64,000 nt of DNA, from contig CP084611.1 of NCBI GenBank assembly GCA_025917655.1, forward strand, positions 1,860,001-1,924,000. Direction: 5' to 3'. The stretch comes from Chlorella sorokiniana. Lineage: Eukaryota; Chlorophyta; Trebouxiophyceae; Chlorellales; Chlorellaceae. Below are positions 33,501-45,381 of the stretch, piece after piece. The first letter of the stretch is position 1, and the number at the start of each line of letters is the position of its first letter. The position numbers and the translations under genes were made by a program. The notes beneath the pieces are model-generated. The model was given only the letters and a program-made list of their open reading frames with translations. It searched no databases and was not told the DNA's origin.

Positions 33501-36500
33501 CCTGAGCAGGCTGAGCAGGAGGTGGCGCCCACGTACTGGTTGTAGCTGTCGGCGTTGCAGGCGGTCTGGCTGGTGCCATCGCATGAGTAGCCCACGGGGC
33601 TGCAGAAGCAAACCGGGGGAGAGGCGGCAGGGTTGGCAGGCGGTGGGCTTCCCCGACGGTTCCCCTCGCAGAAGGCTGCGGGAGCGCGGTGCGCATCGAC
33701 ACACCGGCAAGAGCACACGAGCGCATCCACCCCGCCTCACAGCCCCCTCCCACACCCCAAAGAGCGCATCCTGTCCACGGGCAGCAGCTTACCAAGCAAC
33801 GCAGTCGCTACTGCCTACGTAGGATCCCGCTGGGCAGCTGCCCAGTCCAGTGGTCTCAAGGATGGCCTTGCCGGCCACGGTGTACGTGCCTGCAATCTGC
33901 ACAAAAGCGAAAGAGGGACGTGGTGGAGGGAGGGTCTCAGAATGGTGCTCAGCGCTGCCGGTGTCATGCGGGCCGGTCACCCCCAGCCCCTCGCTCCTCA
34001 CCACTTCGGTGGATGCCAGGGTGGACGCCACCTGCGGGTCGCTGGTGGCTGCAAAGTACTGGATGTCCACCACGGCGCCGCTGGCCTTGCTGATGGAGAG
34101 CAGGTAGGAGCTGACCACGCCGTCGGCATCGGTGGGCAGCACGGTGCGCATCTTGGTGCTGCTTTCATGGTAAGCGCGGATGGCCAGGCCGTTGTAGGAG
34201 TAGCCGCTGGCGCCGGGCTCGGAGCAGGTGATGTCAGACATGGGCAGGATGTCAACGGAGCAATCCTGGCGGCGGGGGAGACATAGGGGTGGATCCAGGG
34301 TTGGCACCAACTGCCTTGACCGCACGAGGCTGTTGGTCTGAAGATGACAGCTCACTGAGCCCCTCGGGTGGCGTCTGTCTCCCGCTGACCAGCAACTCAC
34401 CGCGTTCACGGTGACCGCCAGCGTGGGGTCCACGGCGCAGGTGCCAAACAGGGGGGCAGGGCGTAGGCGTCGACAGCGCCGTCGGTGAAGCCGGCTTTGA
34501 GGTCTGCACCGCCGCTCGCCACACTCAGCACGGAGTAGCCTGCAGTGTGGACAGCCGGTGGCGTATGGATCAGCCGGGCCCCCAGGCAGGAAGGGCCACA
34601 GGACACAGGGCAAGGCATCCCACGTAGCCGGCAGCATGCGTCACAGCACCTTCTGAAGCGGTGGTCGAGCTGTCAGAGCAGTTGGCGCCATCCAGCCAGA
34701 AGTCACCGGCAACGCTGTTATCGCAGACAGGCACGCCCGCGGCGCAGTACAGGCAGGCGGTGCTGCCGGGGATGAAGGAGTGGGTGCCATCCGGGCTGCG
34801 AGCAGTGAATCAGCAAGTCAGCACCCACAACTTGAGACTGGCGGGCGGGCCCAGACCCACCCTCCCTTTCCCAAACAACCGCCTCAGGCCCCACACTGCT
34901 CACCAAGCTTTGCAGACGCCGGAGCCGGTGACGCCCGCGTAGGTGCCAGCGGGGCAGGGCTGGCAGTCGGAGGCGCCAGCCTCCGCGTAGGTGCCGCGTG
35001 CGCAAAGGGAGGAGCAGGAGCTTTGGCCCACGCTGGCGGTGGCTCGGCCAGCGTCGCAGGGGTGCAGCCAGCGCCAGAGCCGTCGCCGTAGGTGCCTGAG
35101 AGTCGAGGGGCGCGGGGAGTGAGCAGGAGGTTCCAGCCATGTGGGGGCTCAGCATGTGGAACATGCCACAGGAGTGGCGGCTGACATCTCACCGGCAGGG
35201 CAGAGGGCGCAGATCTTGGCAGTGCCAATCTGGACGCCAAAGGTGCCAGAGCCACAGTCGGTGACCACGTCGGCCGTGCACTTGCCGCTGCCGGTGGTAA
35301 AGGTGTCGGCGGGGCCGCAGGTGGCCACAGGAAGGTCGCCGGCGTTCTGCGAGGAAGATTTGGTGGGCCCCGTGTGTGCGGGGGCAGGGGCGGCAGGACA
35401 GGAAGTGCAGGACATGCTGGTGGGGCCCTCAGCAGCCAGGCATGCTCCCCGTCACTCACCGACGTAGAGGTGATGGCGTAGACCCAGTTGTTGGAGGTGC
35501 GGTTGAAGGTGTACTTGCCGGCTTCATAGGTCACGGTGTCGATGTTGGCGCCCGCAATCTCCACGCCGTAGATGGCCAGGTTGACGGCGGCCTCGATGGC
35601 ATCGGCGCTGGTGCCGGTGGAGTGGGTGTAGGGGTCGACGGAGGTGGGGCAAGCCTGCAGCTGGGTGTAGTAGTCGGCGGCGGTGGTGGAGCTGCCCCAG
35701 ATGGCGGTCACAAAGTTGCCGTCGGCCGCGGTGGGAGTGATGGCGACCTACAAGGGGCCAGGCAGTGGATGGGGGATGAGCACAGGAGGTGCAGCGTGGC
35801 ATGAGGACAGACAATGACTGTAAGACAACAGGCAGGACCAGGATCAACAAGGTTGCTGCAAGCGCTGGCCAGCGTGGCCCACCCGGCAATTGCCACCGAC
35901 TTCAGTGAGGGCCAGCGTCATGCTGCTGAGGCACTTGGCAATGGGGTCGTTGGCAATTGCGGCAGTCACCATGTTCAGGGTGACCGTGCCTGCAGATGGG
36001 GAAGCGGTGCACAAGGATGCCTCAAAAGGCAGGGGGCGCACGCAACGACTTGGCCCCGCAGCACGGCCCTGTCTGCGGGCTCGCCAGCGCTCACCCGTCT
36101 TGTCACAGGCGGCGTGGGCGGTGGCGGCCAGCCCCAGCACCAGCAGCGCCAGGGCTGCCACTCGATTGGCGGTGGCCATTTGGGAGCGAGGGGGCCTGCA
36201 GGAGGTGCGTGGGAGGGCCGGACACATGTCGATGCGGACGTGCCCGCAGGTCAAGCGGGCACGGGTCTCCAATGCGGCAGCATTCGATGCACACGTCTGG
36301 CGGGGCGGTCTGCTACGCACCGTGTCCAATTGGGATGGGCGTGTGAGTGCGGCTCGCAAGTGGTGCAACGCGGGAGCTGCTGGGAGACAGGTGAGGTGGG
36401 GATCGATGGATTAATTCCTTGTAGATTCAACTTGAGCGATAAAGATGGACAGAACCCGCTGCTTGCCCCTTTTCATTCATTGCGACCTCCGTCCCCCGGC

Positions 36501-36629
36501 CACTCCGGCACCCGGGCCGGGCATGCGACTATCGGGCTGATTCTCCCTCCCTGACTACCACATTGCGTTCCAGCCCTGCGAAAGGAAGCCTTGCGCACCT
36601 GCGAGCCTCCGGTCACTATCAGACTCCGC
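30539..36629. repeat. tandem segmental duplication, copy A (about 6.09 kb)
   Basis: Nearly identical to 36922-43017 through exons and introns alike. The coordinate offset steps from 6382-6383 to 6385 to 6388, so the copies differ by only a few short indels plus rare substitutions (for example at 32232). Differences are denser in the first 200 bp (30540-30720). The copy contains one complete secreted Cys-rich gene and its 5' flank. Confidence 0.95.
30860..36179 (-). CDS. secreted Cys-rich module protein, copy A
   Basis: Start ATG at 36179: MATANRVAALALLVLGLAAT then AHAAC, a clear signal peptide. The N-terminal part is not Cys-rich (NFVTAIWGSSTTAADYYTQL, YEAGKYTFNRTSNNWVYAIT). It is followed by about ten Cys-rich modules of the GCC2/GCC3 (ephrin-receptor-like, TNFR-like) kind, such as CPAGTYAGVTGSGVC and CPAGTFSAGGASTCRSC. 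A beta-rich insert lies between (DCSVDILPMSDITCSEPG, SYLLSISKASGAVVDIQYFA). The end is CRPCTPGTSTRGLTGQSRC... with a stop at 30860. No membrane segment was seen after the signal, so it is probably secreted or wall-bound; function unknown. Against copy B this copy has one G fewer in two coding G-runs (31054-31057, 35059-35062), shifting frame each time. This could be sequence error or early decay. Confidence 0.75.
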
Positions 36630-36921
36630 AAAATCTGTGCTCCGGAATTGAAAGTTCTCCTTCCTCCTGGGGCTGCATTTCGATGGTAAATGAACAATAA
36701 TCGGCACCTCACATCGCGAGAGAGGGTCCAGTTAACACACACCAAGCCCCACCAAACCCCACTTGCTGATGCCGCCGGCTATGCGTCTGAGTTTCACTAA
36801 GCAGGCGCTGAACTGCATGTCACCCTGCTCATTCTTGGTTCCCTGCTCAACAGAATCATTCCTTTGCAATGCATGAGGATCCGAAAAGGAAACAACCTGC
36901 CTCGTGTGAGAGGCCGCTCTG
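36630..36921. other. spacer between the two tandem copies
   Basis: A 292-bp spacer with no gene. It resembles, with many substitutions and indels, the sequence just after copy B (43018-43345): both carry 'ACCCTGCTCA..CTTGGT.CCCTG' followed by 'ATCRTTCCTTT..CA'. It is therefore a diverged duplicate of the same 5' flank, while the gene bodies next to it are nearly identical. Confidence 0.65.
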
Positions 36922-39900
36922 TGACCTTCACGTTTCTTGGGGGTCTCGATTGACAAGGTACAGCATCAGCAACAGCTGACTGGATTGTCACAAAGGTACT
37001 TGATAAACGCATTGGCCAGGCGGGATTGCCACCGTGCATTTGACATGCTTGCAAGTGCGCGCTGGCAGCGGGTGCGCAATTGGAAACACGTACTTGCCAG
37101 CATTGTGCAATTCCATGGGGACGTGGAAAGGCGGACAGGGTAGCATGGGGGCAGAAGGAGACAAACAAAGCGCATGGGAGTATGAAACAGAAGCTGAGCT
37201 TGACAATAAATGAGACACGCAGCGCACGCAGGCGGCTGTGCCTACAGCAGGGACCTGCGCAGGCTGGGGCGGATGGTTTGGCACCTGCTTTGGCCTGTGA
37301 GGCCGCGCGTGCTGGTGCCCGGGGTGCATGGCCGACACGAGGTGGCGCCCGTGGTGGCGATGAAGGTGTTGACGGGGCAGGGGGTGCAGGTTCTGGATCC
37401 CTCGCGGCTGGCAAAGTAGCCGACCTTGCAAGCTGTGGGGGTCTTGGTGCCCAGCAGGGGGCACTGGGAGCCCTTGGGGCAGGGGCTGCAGGTTGACGCC
37501 CTGGTGAGGGAGGTGTAGAATCCGGCCTTGCTGCAGGAGGGGCCAGGGGGAGGGGGGGGCATGGTGAGCGAATGGGGCTTGAGCACGACTTGCATGCACA
37601 GGGTAGCAAGCACCCATCCACTGGTGTGGCACGAGCAGGCATCTCACCAGGGGCTGCAAATGCTGCTGCCCGAGGCAGAGTAGTATCCAGCGCTGCAGGA
37701 GCGGCAAGTTGAGGCGCCTCCGGCAGAGAAGGTGCCGGCGGGGCTGCAGGAAAGGTGGGAAGGAAAGCGGGTGATCACACGCGGGACGGCCAGGGTGCTT
37801 GCCGGGCTGCCGCGGCGTGAGAACATCCCCACGCATTCCTTGGAGCGCTGCGTGCTCACCAGGTCTTGCAGGCCTTGGAGCCGACGGTGTTGGCGTACTG
37901 GCCGGGCGCGCAGATGTCGCACCAGTCTGAGCCCCTCTCATTGCTGAAGCTGCCAACGGGGCAGGGGGTGTAGGTGCTGGCGCCAGTGATGTTCACGTAC
38001 CCGCCAGCGGGTGCGGCGCGGCATGCCTGCCCTGCAGGGTGCAAACAAGCGGAGCCAGATGGGGTCGGCATGCATGAGAGGGTGGCAGGGTATGGTGAGC
38101 ACAGCTTTTGTGAGGACAGTGCCACTAGCAGGCCGGCAGGCACACTTACCGCCGGTGGGGTTGAAGTAGCCCTTGGCGCACTTGGAGCACGCTGTATTGC
38201 CGGTGTCAAAGGTCTCCTCGCCGGCGCTGCATGTGGTGCAGCTGGTCTGGCCTGGCCTCGGCTGGGCTGTGTGTGTCTGCAGCACAGGAGGGGCAGCATC
38301 CACGCCGGCCGGTCACCATGCAGTGCAGAAGATCAGCTGAAGCCATTTCCAAGTATGGCATGCCATGCAACTCGGGCAGCCCAAGAACTTGCCGCCAACA
38401 CCCCTCACCCCGCAAGGCTGGCAGAAGGGGTTCTGAATCCTGCCAGCGGTGGCATTGTTGAAATATCCAGGGCGGCTGCGAACAGGATGAAGGGCGTATT
38501 ATGGAAGGTCGAGGGTGGGGGCCAAGCGGGCTCCCGGCCCAACTGCAAGTGGGCGCCTGAGCTGCTGAGGACGGGTGCGGCGTTCCCCGCAGCCGCCACC
38601 AGGCAGGCCCCTCACCACTGCGTGCAGGCGGTGTGGCCGGATGGGCCTGTCTCACGGCCGCCGGGGCAGGTGCTGCACTGGTCGCTGTTGGTGAAGATGT
38701 CGCGGTAGCCCCACGCGCCAACGTTGTGGGTGGCGCCGCTGGCGTCGCTGCCGTCCAAGCAGGAGGAGCACTGGTCGGGGCCCAGCAGGCTCCCAACGCT
38801 CTTGGTGGGCACGGTGCCAGCCTTGCAGGCCAAGCACTGCTGCATGCCCACGCGGGGTGCAAACATGCGGCCGGTGCAGGCCTGGCAGGTGGTGGGGGAG
38901 GCGTTGGGGGTGCGGGGGCGGGGTTCTCGGGGTCGCTGGCGTCGCCGCTCCAGGCTGAGTAGGTGCCCTTGGAGCAGGGCACAATCTCGGACTTGGCTGC
39001 TATGGCGTCGGTGCCAGAGGGATCGCCGCCCCGGCGGCCGTGATGCGCTCGCGGTAGCCAGCGGGGATGGGCCTGCACTTGTTGTTCTCGGGGCTGGCAT
39101 CACCGGTGCGGTAGTAGCCGTCGGGGCAGGCTGTGCAAGTGGTGCCTTCTTTGTAGTAGGTGCCTGGGCCGCTGCAATTAGACAGACGCACAGAGGCAGG
39201 CTGTCAGTCAGATCAAAGCAGCGCAGCAGGGGTTGCAATCACACGCTTGGGGGCCCGCACGGTGGGCTGCAGCCGGGGTCGCTGCCCTCACCAAGGGCTG
39301 CAATCGGTGGTGTTGGTGGCGATGCTGCCTGTGGGGCATGCCTCACACGCGCTCAGTCCGTCAACGGGGGCCACGTTGTTGCCGGTGCAGGTGGTGCAGG
39401 TGGTCAGTCCGGCGGTGGCTGCCACAGAGCCCGCAGGGCTGCAGCATGCGCAGGACAGCAGCCCAGCTCAGGCCAGTTGGCAGAGCAGCGGGCAGGCAGC
39501 TGCGCACTGGCAGATCCCCTTCCCCGCGCAGTGGCAGATCCCTTCCCCACGAACCACACCCAGCTCACCAAGCAGAGCATGTGCCGCCGGTGCCAGCCGA
39601 GCCCTTGGCGCAGGCGATGCACTGGCGCAGGGCAGGGTCGTACTCAAACCCTGTAGGTGGGGGGCACGGTGAGGTTGGTGGCGCCCAGATGGATGCATGG
39701 GCGGGGACCAAGCTACGGTCACGGGGCGCATGGCACCGCCCTGCTGCAGCGGACACCCACCATCGCCGCAGGTGGTGTTGAACCAGGGGAGGGTGCAGTA
39801 GTCGGCACCGCTGCTGCTGGTCATGCCGGTGCAGGTGCCGCCGCTGCAGGTGGTGTAATCGTTGCCGGTGCAGATGCCGCGGCAGCCTGAGCAGGCTGAG

Positions 39901-42900
39901 CAGGAGGTGGCGCCCACGTACTGGTTGTAGCTGTCGGCGTTGCAGGCGGTCTGGCTGGTGCCATCGCATGAGTAGCCCACGGGGCTGCAGAAGCAAACCG
40001 GGGGAGAGGCGGCAGGGTTGGCAGGCGGTGGGCTTCCCCGACGGTTCCCCTCGCAGAAGGCTGCGGGAGCGCGGTGCGCATCGACACACCGGCAAGAGCA
40101 CACGAGCGCATCCACCCCGCCTCACAGCCCCCTCCCACACCCCAAAGAGCGCATCCTGTCCACGGGCAGCAGCTTACCAAGCAACGCAGTCGCTACTGCC
40201 TACGTAGGATCCCGCTGGGCAGCTGCCCAGTCCAGTGGTCTCAAGGATGGCCTTGCCGGCCACGGTGTACGTGCCTGCAATCTGCACAAAAGCGAAAGAG
40301 GGACGTGGTGGAGGGAGGGTCTCAGAATGGTGCTCAGCGCTGCCGGTGTCATGCGGGCCGGTCACCCCCAGCCCCTCGCTCCTCACCACTTCGGTGGATG
40401 CCAGGGTGGACGCCACCTGCGGGTCGCTGGTGGCTGCAAAGTACTGGATGTCCACCACGGCGCCGCTGGCCTTGCTGATGGAGAGCAGGTAGGAGCTGAC
40501 CACGCCGTCGGCATCGGTGGGCAGCACGGTGCGCATCTTGGTGCTGCTTTCATGGTAAGCGCGGATGGCCAGGCCGTTGTAGGAGTAGCCGCTGGCGCCG
40601 GGCTCGGAGCAGGTGATGTCAGACATGGGCAGGATGTCAACGGAGCAATCCTGGCGGCGGGGGAGACATAGGGGTGGATCCAGGGTTGGCACCAACTGCC
40701 TTGACCGCACGAGGCTGTTGGTCTGAAGATGACAGCTCACTGAGCCCCTCGGGTGGCGTCTGTCTCCCGCTGACCAGCAACTCACCGCGTTCACGGTGAC
40801 CGCCAGCGTGGGGTCCACGGCGCAGGTGCCAAACAGGGGGGCAGGGCGTAGGCGTCGACAGCGCCGTCGGTGAAGCCGGCTTTGAGGTCTGCACCGCCGC
40901 TCGCCACACTCAGCACGGAGTAGCCTGCAGTGTGGACAGCCGGTGGCGTATGGATCAGCCGGGGCCCCCAGGCAGGAAGGGCCACAGGACACAGGGCAAG
41001 GCATCCCACGTAGCCGGCAGCATGCGTCACAGCACCTTCTGAAGCGGTGGTCGAGCTGTCAGAGCAGTTGGCGCCATCCAGCCAGAAGTCACCGGCAACG
41101 CTGTTATCGCAGACAGGCACGCCCGCGGCGCAGTACAGGCAGGCGGTGCTGCCGGGGATGAAGGAGTGGGTGCCATCCGGGCTGCGAGCAGTGAATCAGC
41201 AAGTCAGCACCCACAACTTGAGACTGGCGGGCGGGCCCAGACCCACCCTCCCTTTCCCAAACAACCGCCTCAGGCCCCACACTGCTCACCAAGCTTTGCA
41301 GACGCCGGAGCCGGTGACGCCCGCGTAGGTGCCAGCGGGGCAGGGCTGGCAGTCGGAGGCGCCAGCCTCCGCGTAGGTGCCGCGTGCGCAAAGGGAGGAG
41401 CAGGAGCTTTGGCCCACGCTGGCGGTGGCTCGGCCAGCGTCGCAGGGGGTGCAGCCAGCGCCAGAGCCGTCGCCGTAGGTGCCTGAGAGTCGAGGGGCGC
41501 CGGGGAGTGAGCAGGAGGTTCCAGCCATGTGGGGGCTCAGCATGTGGAACATGCCACAGGAGTGGCGGCTGACATCTCACCGGCAGGGCAGAGGGCGCAG
41601 ATCTTGGCAGTGCCAATCTGGACGCCAAAGGTGCCAGAGCCACAGTCGGTGACCACGTCGGCCGTGCACTTGCCGCTGCCGGTGGTAAAGGTGTCGGCGG
41701 GGCCGCAGGTGGCCACAGGAAGGTCGCCGGCGTTCTGCGAGGAAGATTTGGTGGGCCCCGTGTGTGCGGGGGCAGGGGCGGCAGGACAGGAAGTGCAGGA
41801 CATGCTGGTGGGGCCCTCAGCAGCCAGGCATGCTCCCCGTCACTCACCGACGTAGAGGTGATGGCGTAGACCCAGTTGTTGGAGGTGCGGTTGAAGGTGT
41901 ACTTGCCGGCTTCATAGGTCACGGTGTCGATGTTGGCGCCCGCAATCTCCACGCCGTAGATGGCCAGGTTGACGGCGGCCTCGATGGCATCGGCGCTGGT
42001 GCCGGTGGAGTGGGTGTAGGGGTCGACGGAGGTGGGGCAAGCCTGCAGCTGGGTGTAGTAGTCGGCGGCGGTGGTGGAGCTGCCCCAGATGGCGGTCACA
42101 AAGTTGCCGTCGGCCGCGGTGGGAGTGATGGCGACCTACAAGGGGCCAGGCAGTGGATGGGGGATGAGCACAGGAGGTGCAGCGTGGCATGAGGACAGAC
42201 AATGACTGTAAGACAACAGGCAGGACCAGGATCAACAAGGTTGCTGCAAGCGCTGGCCAGCGTGGCCCACCCGGCAATTGCCACCGACTTCAGTGAGGGC
42301 CAGCGTCATGCTGCTGAGGCACTTGGCAATGGGGTCGTTGGCAATTGCGGCAGTCACCATGTTCAGGGTGACCGTGCCTGCAGATGGGGAAGCGGTGCAC
42401 AAGGATGCCTCAAAAGGCAGGGGGCGCACGCAACGACTTGGCCCCGCAGCACGGCCCTGTCTGCGGGCTCGCCAGCGCTCACCCGTCTTGTCACAGGCGG
42501 CGTGGGCGGTGGCGGCCAGCCCCAGCACCAGCAGCGCCAGGGCTGCCACTCGATTGGCGGTGGCCATTTGGGAGCGAGGGGGCCTGCAGGAGGTGCGTGG
42601 GAGGGCCGGACACATGTCGATGCGGACGTGCCCGCAGGTCAAGCGGGCACGGGTCTCCAATGCGGCAGCATTCGATGCACACGTCTGGCGGGGCGGTCTG
42701 CTACGCACCGTGTCCAATTGGGATGGGCGTGTGAGTGCGGCTCGCAAGTGGTGCAACGCGGGAGCTGCTGGGAGACAGGTGAGGTGGGGATCGATGGATT
42801 AATTCCTTGTAGATTCAACTTGAGCGATAAAGATGGACAGAACCCGCTGCTTGCCCCTTTTCATTCATTGCGACCTCCGTCCCCCGGCCACTCCGGCACC

Positions 42901-43017
42901 CGGGCCGGGCATGCGACTATCGGGCTGATTCTCCCTCCCTGACTACCACATTGCGTTCCAGCCCTGCGAAAGGAAGCCTTGCGCACCTGCGAGCCTCCGG
43001 TCACTATCAGACTCCGC
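36922..43017. repeat. tandem segmental duplication, copy B (about 6.10 kb)
   Basis: Partner of copy A (30539-36629), same orientation. Homology at high identity stops sharply after 'ACTATCAGACTCCGC' (36629 in A, 43017 in B), beyond which the two flanks are only loosely similar. Confidence 0.95.
37242..42567 (-). CDS. secreted Cys-rich module protein, copy B
   Basis: Same gene as copy A with start ATG at 42567 (signal peptide with VAALALLVLGLAATAHA) and stop at 37242. The frame is open where copy A is shifted, e.g. GTYGDGSGAGCTPCDAGRAT (about 41420-41480) and KGSQCPLLGTKTPTACKVGY (about 37420-37480). Introns at module borders are phase 2 and split a Cys codon as TG^C: ACKT^C-PAGTF, ICSP^C-KAGFY, DCVA^C-PVGYS, TCSA^C-PAGSV, DCSP^C-GPGTY, ACTQ^C-RPGYF and VCKA^C-PDGTH. 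Spliced this way the Cys spacing runs smoothly across borders. Two one-base frame steps (near 39029-39032 and about 38905-38925) are shared with copy A and sit in C/G runs. Probably an extracellular or cell-wall protein; ligand and role unknown. Confidence 0.8.
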
Positions 43018-43345
43018 TCCCCCGAACGGCTCACACCTGCTCCGGAGGGGGAAAGTTTTCCTCATCTGGGAGCCCCAGTGTGTTGATCAAGAGACGCTAA
43101 CGGCATCGCAACTCGTGGGAGGGGGCAGCCATCACACAGCAAGCCCCACTCGCTGATGCCAGACCCGCTGCAAGATGCCTCTGCGTCTGATCAACAGCAA
43201 GGGCTGGGCTATACCCTGCTCACCCTTGGTGCCCTGCCACGAAAATCGTTCCTTTTCACAGCATACCTACCTGCAGAGGGAAAATCCTGCCTCTTGTGGT
43301 GCCCCCTGCGCCGGCCTTGCCTGAGCTTTTGGTCTTGACAGGGTT
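43018..43345. promoter_or_regulatory. 5' flank of copy B and 3' side of GTPase gene
   Basis: No exon seen. The sequence is a diverged relative of the spacer at 36630-36921. It should contain the copy B promoter and the 3' UTR of the minus-strand GTPase gene. Confidence 0.4.
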
Positions 43346-43349
43346 TCAA

Positions 43350-45381
43350 CTACTCCAACATGCGCAACATGGCCTGTTTCAAGGTTCCGATGCCCTCCCC
43401 ATGTGTGCTGCTTACGCGCACAGCACCTGGAAGCGCAGCTGCGAATCGAACAGCATCTAATTCATCTTGCTGCCGCTGATACCGCTGATGAGTCGGCCCA
43501 TACTTGATGCTCGCCTCGGCGGCTGCCAGTCCGCCAGCCACTTGCGACTCTTGTGCAGGTAGTTGCTCCGGCTGCGCATCCCGCTGCACTGGCTGCTCTT
43601 GGTGTCTTATCTGCCAGTCAGCCTCAGCAAATGCTGCACCAAGCATATCCGCCTTAGACAGCACATCTACCCAGGACTTGTGCGGAAACCGTGCACGCAG
43701 CTCCTCCCTGAAGGCAGGAGGCAGAAAACAGCTGCTGTTCAAGAATGCAACTGCAAAATTGCCAGCAAGCATGTCACTGCTTTCAAAGATGAAAACTGAT
43801 GCGAACCTGATCTTCCACTGGTCTGCCACACTGGTGCCGCACTCCCCTGTCAGGTCAGCCACAAACAGCACCACAGTTGGCAGGTGCTCCAGGCAGGCAA
43901 GCGTCAGCCGCTCCATAGCGTTCCGATCGGCATCAGGCCGGTTGAGCAGGCCAGGCGTGTCTGGTAAACAGGGAAGGTGCTTGGCTTCCAGTAAGCCAAC
44001 AAACCGCTACATGATGCACCGCTGACAGACGTGCTGTGGAGAAGGGCCAGCAGACACCCTGGAACACTCGCATTGTCACCTGTGACTTGGTGGCGCCGCC
44101 CAGCCACGTAAAAATGACCCATCTTGATGCTGCGCGTGGTGAATGGGTAGTTTTGCACCTCGGGCAGCCCACTTGACAGGAGCTGGACGAGGGAAGACTT
44201 CCCCACATTGGGCGCGCCCACCAAGGCAACCTGCGCAGCACAGAGGCCGTCAGAATGCACATACACAAAGGAGGCCTGGTCTTGACAATGCTGTGCTTAC
44301 AGTGGGCAAATCAGGCTCCACCACTGGAAGTCGACGCAGGCGCTTGGCTAAGTCTTTCAAATCATCCACTGAAATGACAGGGCCGGGATCACTTGGTAAA
44401 ACGTGGCGCCCTTCCTTCACCTGGCACACATGAACTGGCAACTGCCCAAGCCAGGCGCTCACCCGCAAAGCTGCTGCGACTGAAGACAGCCTGCATGCGA
44501 GCAAAACCCTCCTCTTGCAGCGCAACAGCATCCTTTTTGTTTGCCGCACGAGAAGCGCGCGTGGCAAAAGCCTTACCAACCTACACACACTCCAGTGGAT
44601 ATTCGTCAACATACGAGGGCCACCTTCCTGCATGCAGCTCCTGTGCTGAATTACCTCAACAGTTGACCGACGCAGGGACTCCACACGTGCCAGGACTCGC
44701 TCATAAGTGCCAGGTCCCAATGTGAGCTCCAGCAGCGCATACTCAAAAGGATGCAGGCGCCCTGGCTGCGGGAACCCTTTAATGTATGTGCCCAGTGGGA
44801 CGCAGAGCTCCTTGGTCAAGGTGTCCAGAGCACGCGCCGCCCTGCACAGCAAACGTTGCTACGTACGCTGGGAGCTTCGGCAGGGGGCTGGGAGCCTCGG
44901 CAGGGGAAAAGGAAGCATATGCTTGAATTGACTCAGTAACATGCTCCACCTCTTGCCTGTTCTTCGCCTTTTGCGCCTCGTTCTTGATCTTGTTGTTGAA
45001 GGGGACGCGAGCCGCACGCTTGACAGCAGACTCCAATAGTTCCTTGCTTGGTGCTACCATTGGCAGTCGTTGGAAGGCTCCAGTGCTGCTGGTCTCCACT
45101 GACTGTGATCCAAGATTACGTGGCAGGTGGATTGTGTCTAGCGTGCCATCAGGGAGCGCCTGGAGCTCAGGCTCAGTGGTTGATACGGGTTGCGGCGCCG
45201 GCTCGGCGGCAGCAGCGGCATCGGGCAAACATCGTTCCTGTCCCGCTTCCACGGCTCGAAAAACTGTGCCGCCTCTGTTGAATGTTCTGCTCTGGCATGG
45301 CAAGGGAAACAAGCCGTCGGCTGCACGCTGCCGCTGCGATTGTGGCGCCGCCATACAGTGCAGTGCAAAACGCCGCAGCAT
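43350..45381 (-). CDS. organelle-type NOG1/Obg-like GTPase
   Basis: Start ATG 45381: MLRRFALHCMAAPQSQRQRA..., basic and acid-free like an organelle targeting peptide. The NOG1-type helical N-domain follows: LLESAVKRAARVPFNNKIKN, then LDTLTKELCVPLGTYIKGFP and FEYALLELTLGPGTYERVLA. The G domain has G1 VALVGAPNVGKSSLVQLL, switch region EVQNYPFTTRSIKMGHF, G3 TPGLLNR and the downstream RNAMERLTLACLEHLPTVVL with FVADLTGECGTSV, all typical of NOG1. After an intron it continues EELRARFPHKSWVDVLSKAD; the G4 position reads SKAD instead of NKxD. G5-like VSSTHGEG is near the C-terminus; stop at 43350. It lacks the long C-terminus of nucleolar NOG1. Likely assists ribosome assembly in chloroplast or mitochondrion (inferred). 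Confidence 0.8.

Noticed and set aside
30860-36179. Calling copy A a pseudogene
   Set aside because: The two private frame shifts are one-base differences in G-runs, and similar steps occur in genes that must be functional, so sequence error is at least as likely.
30539-43017. Transposon-borne duplication
   Set aside because: No terminal inverted repeats, target-site duplications or transposase genes were seen at the copy edges.
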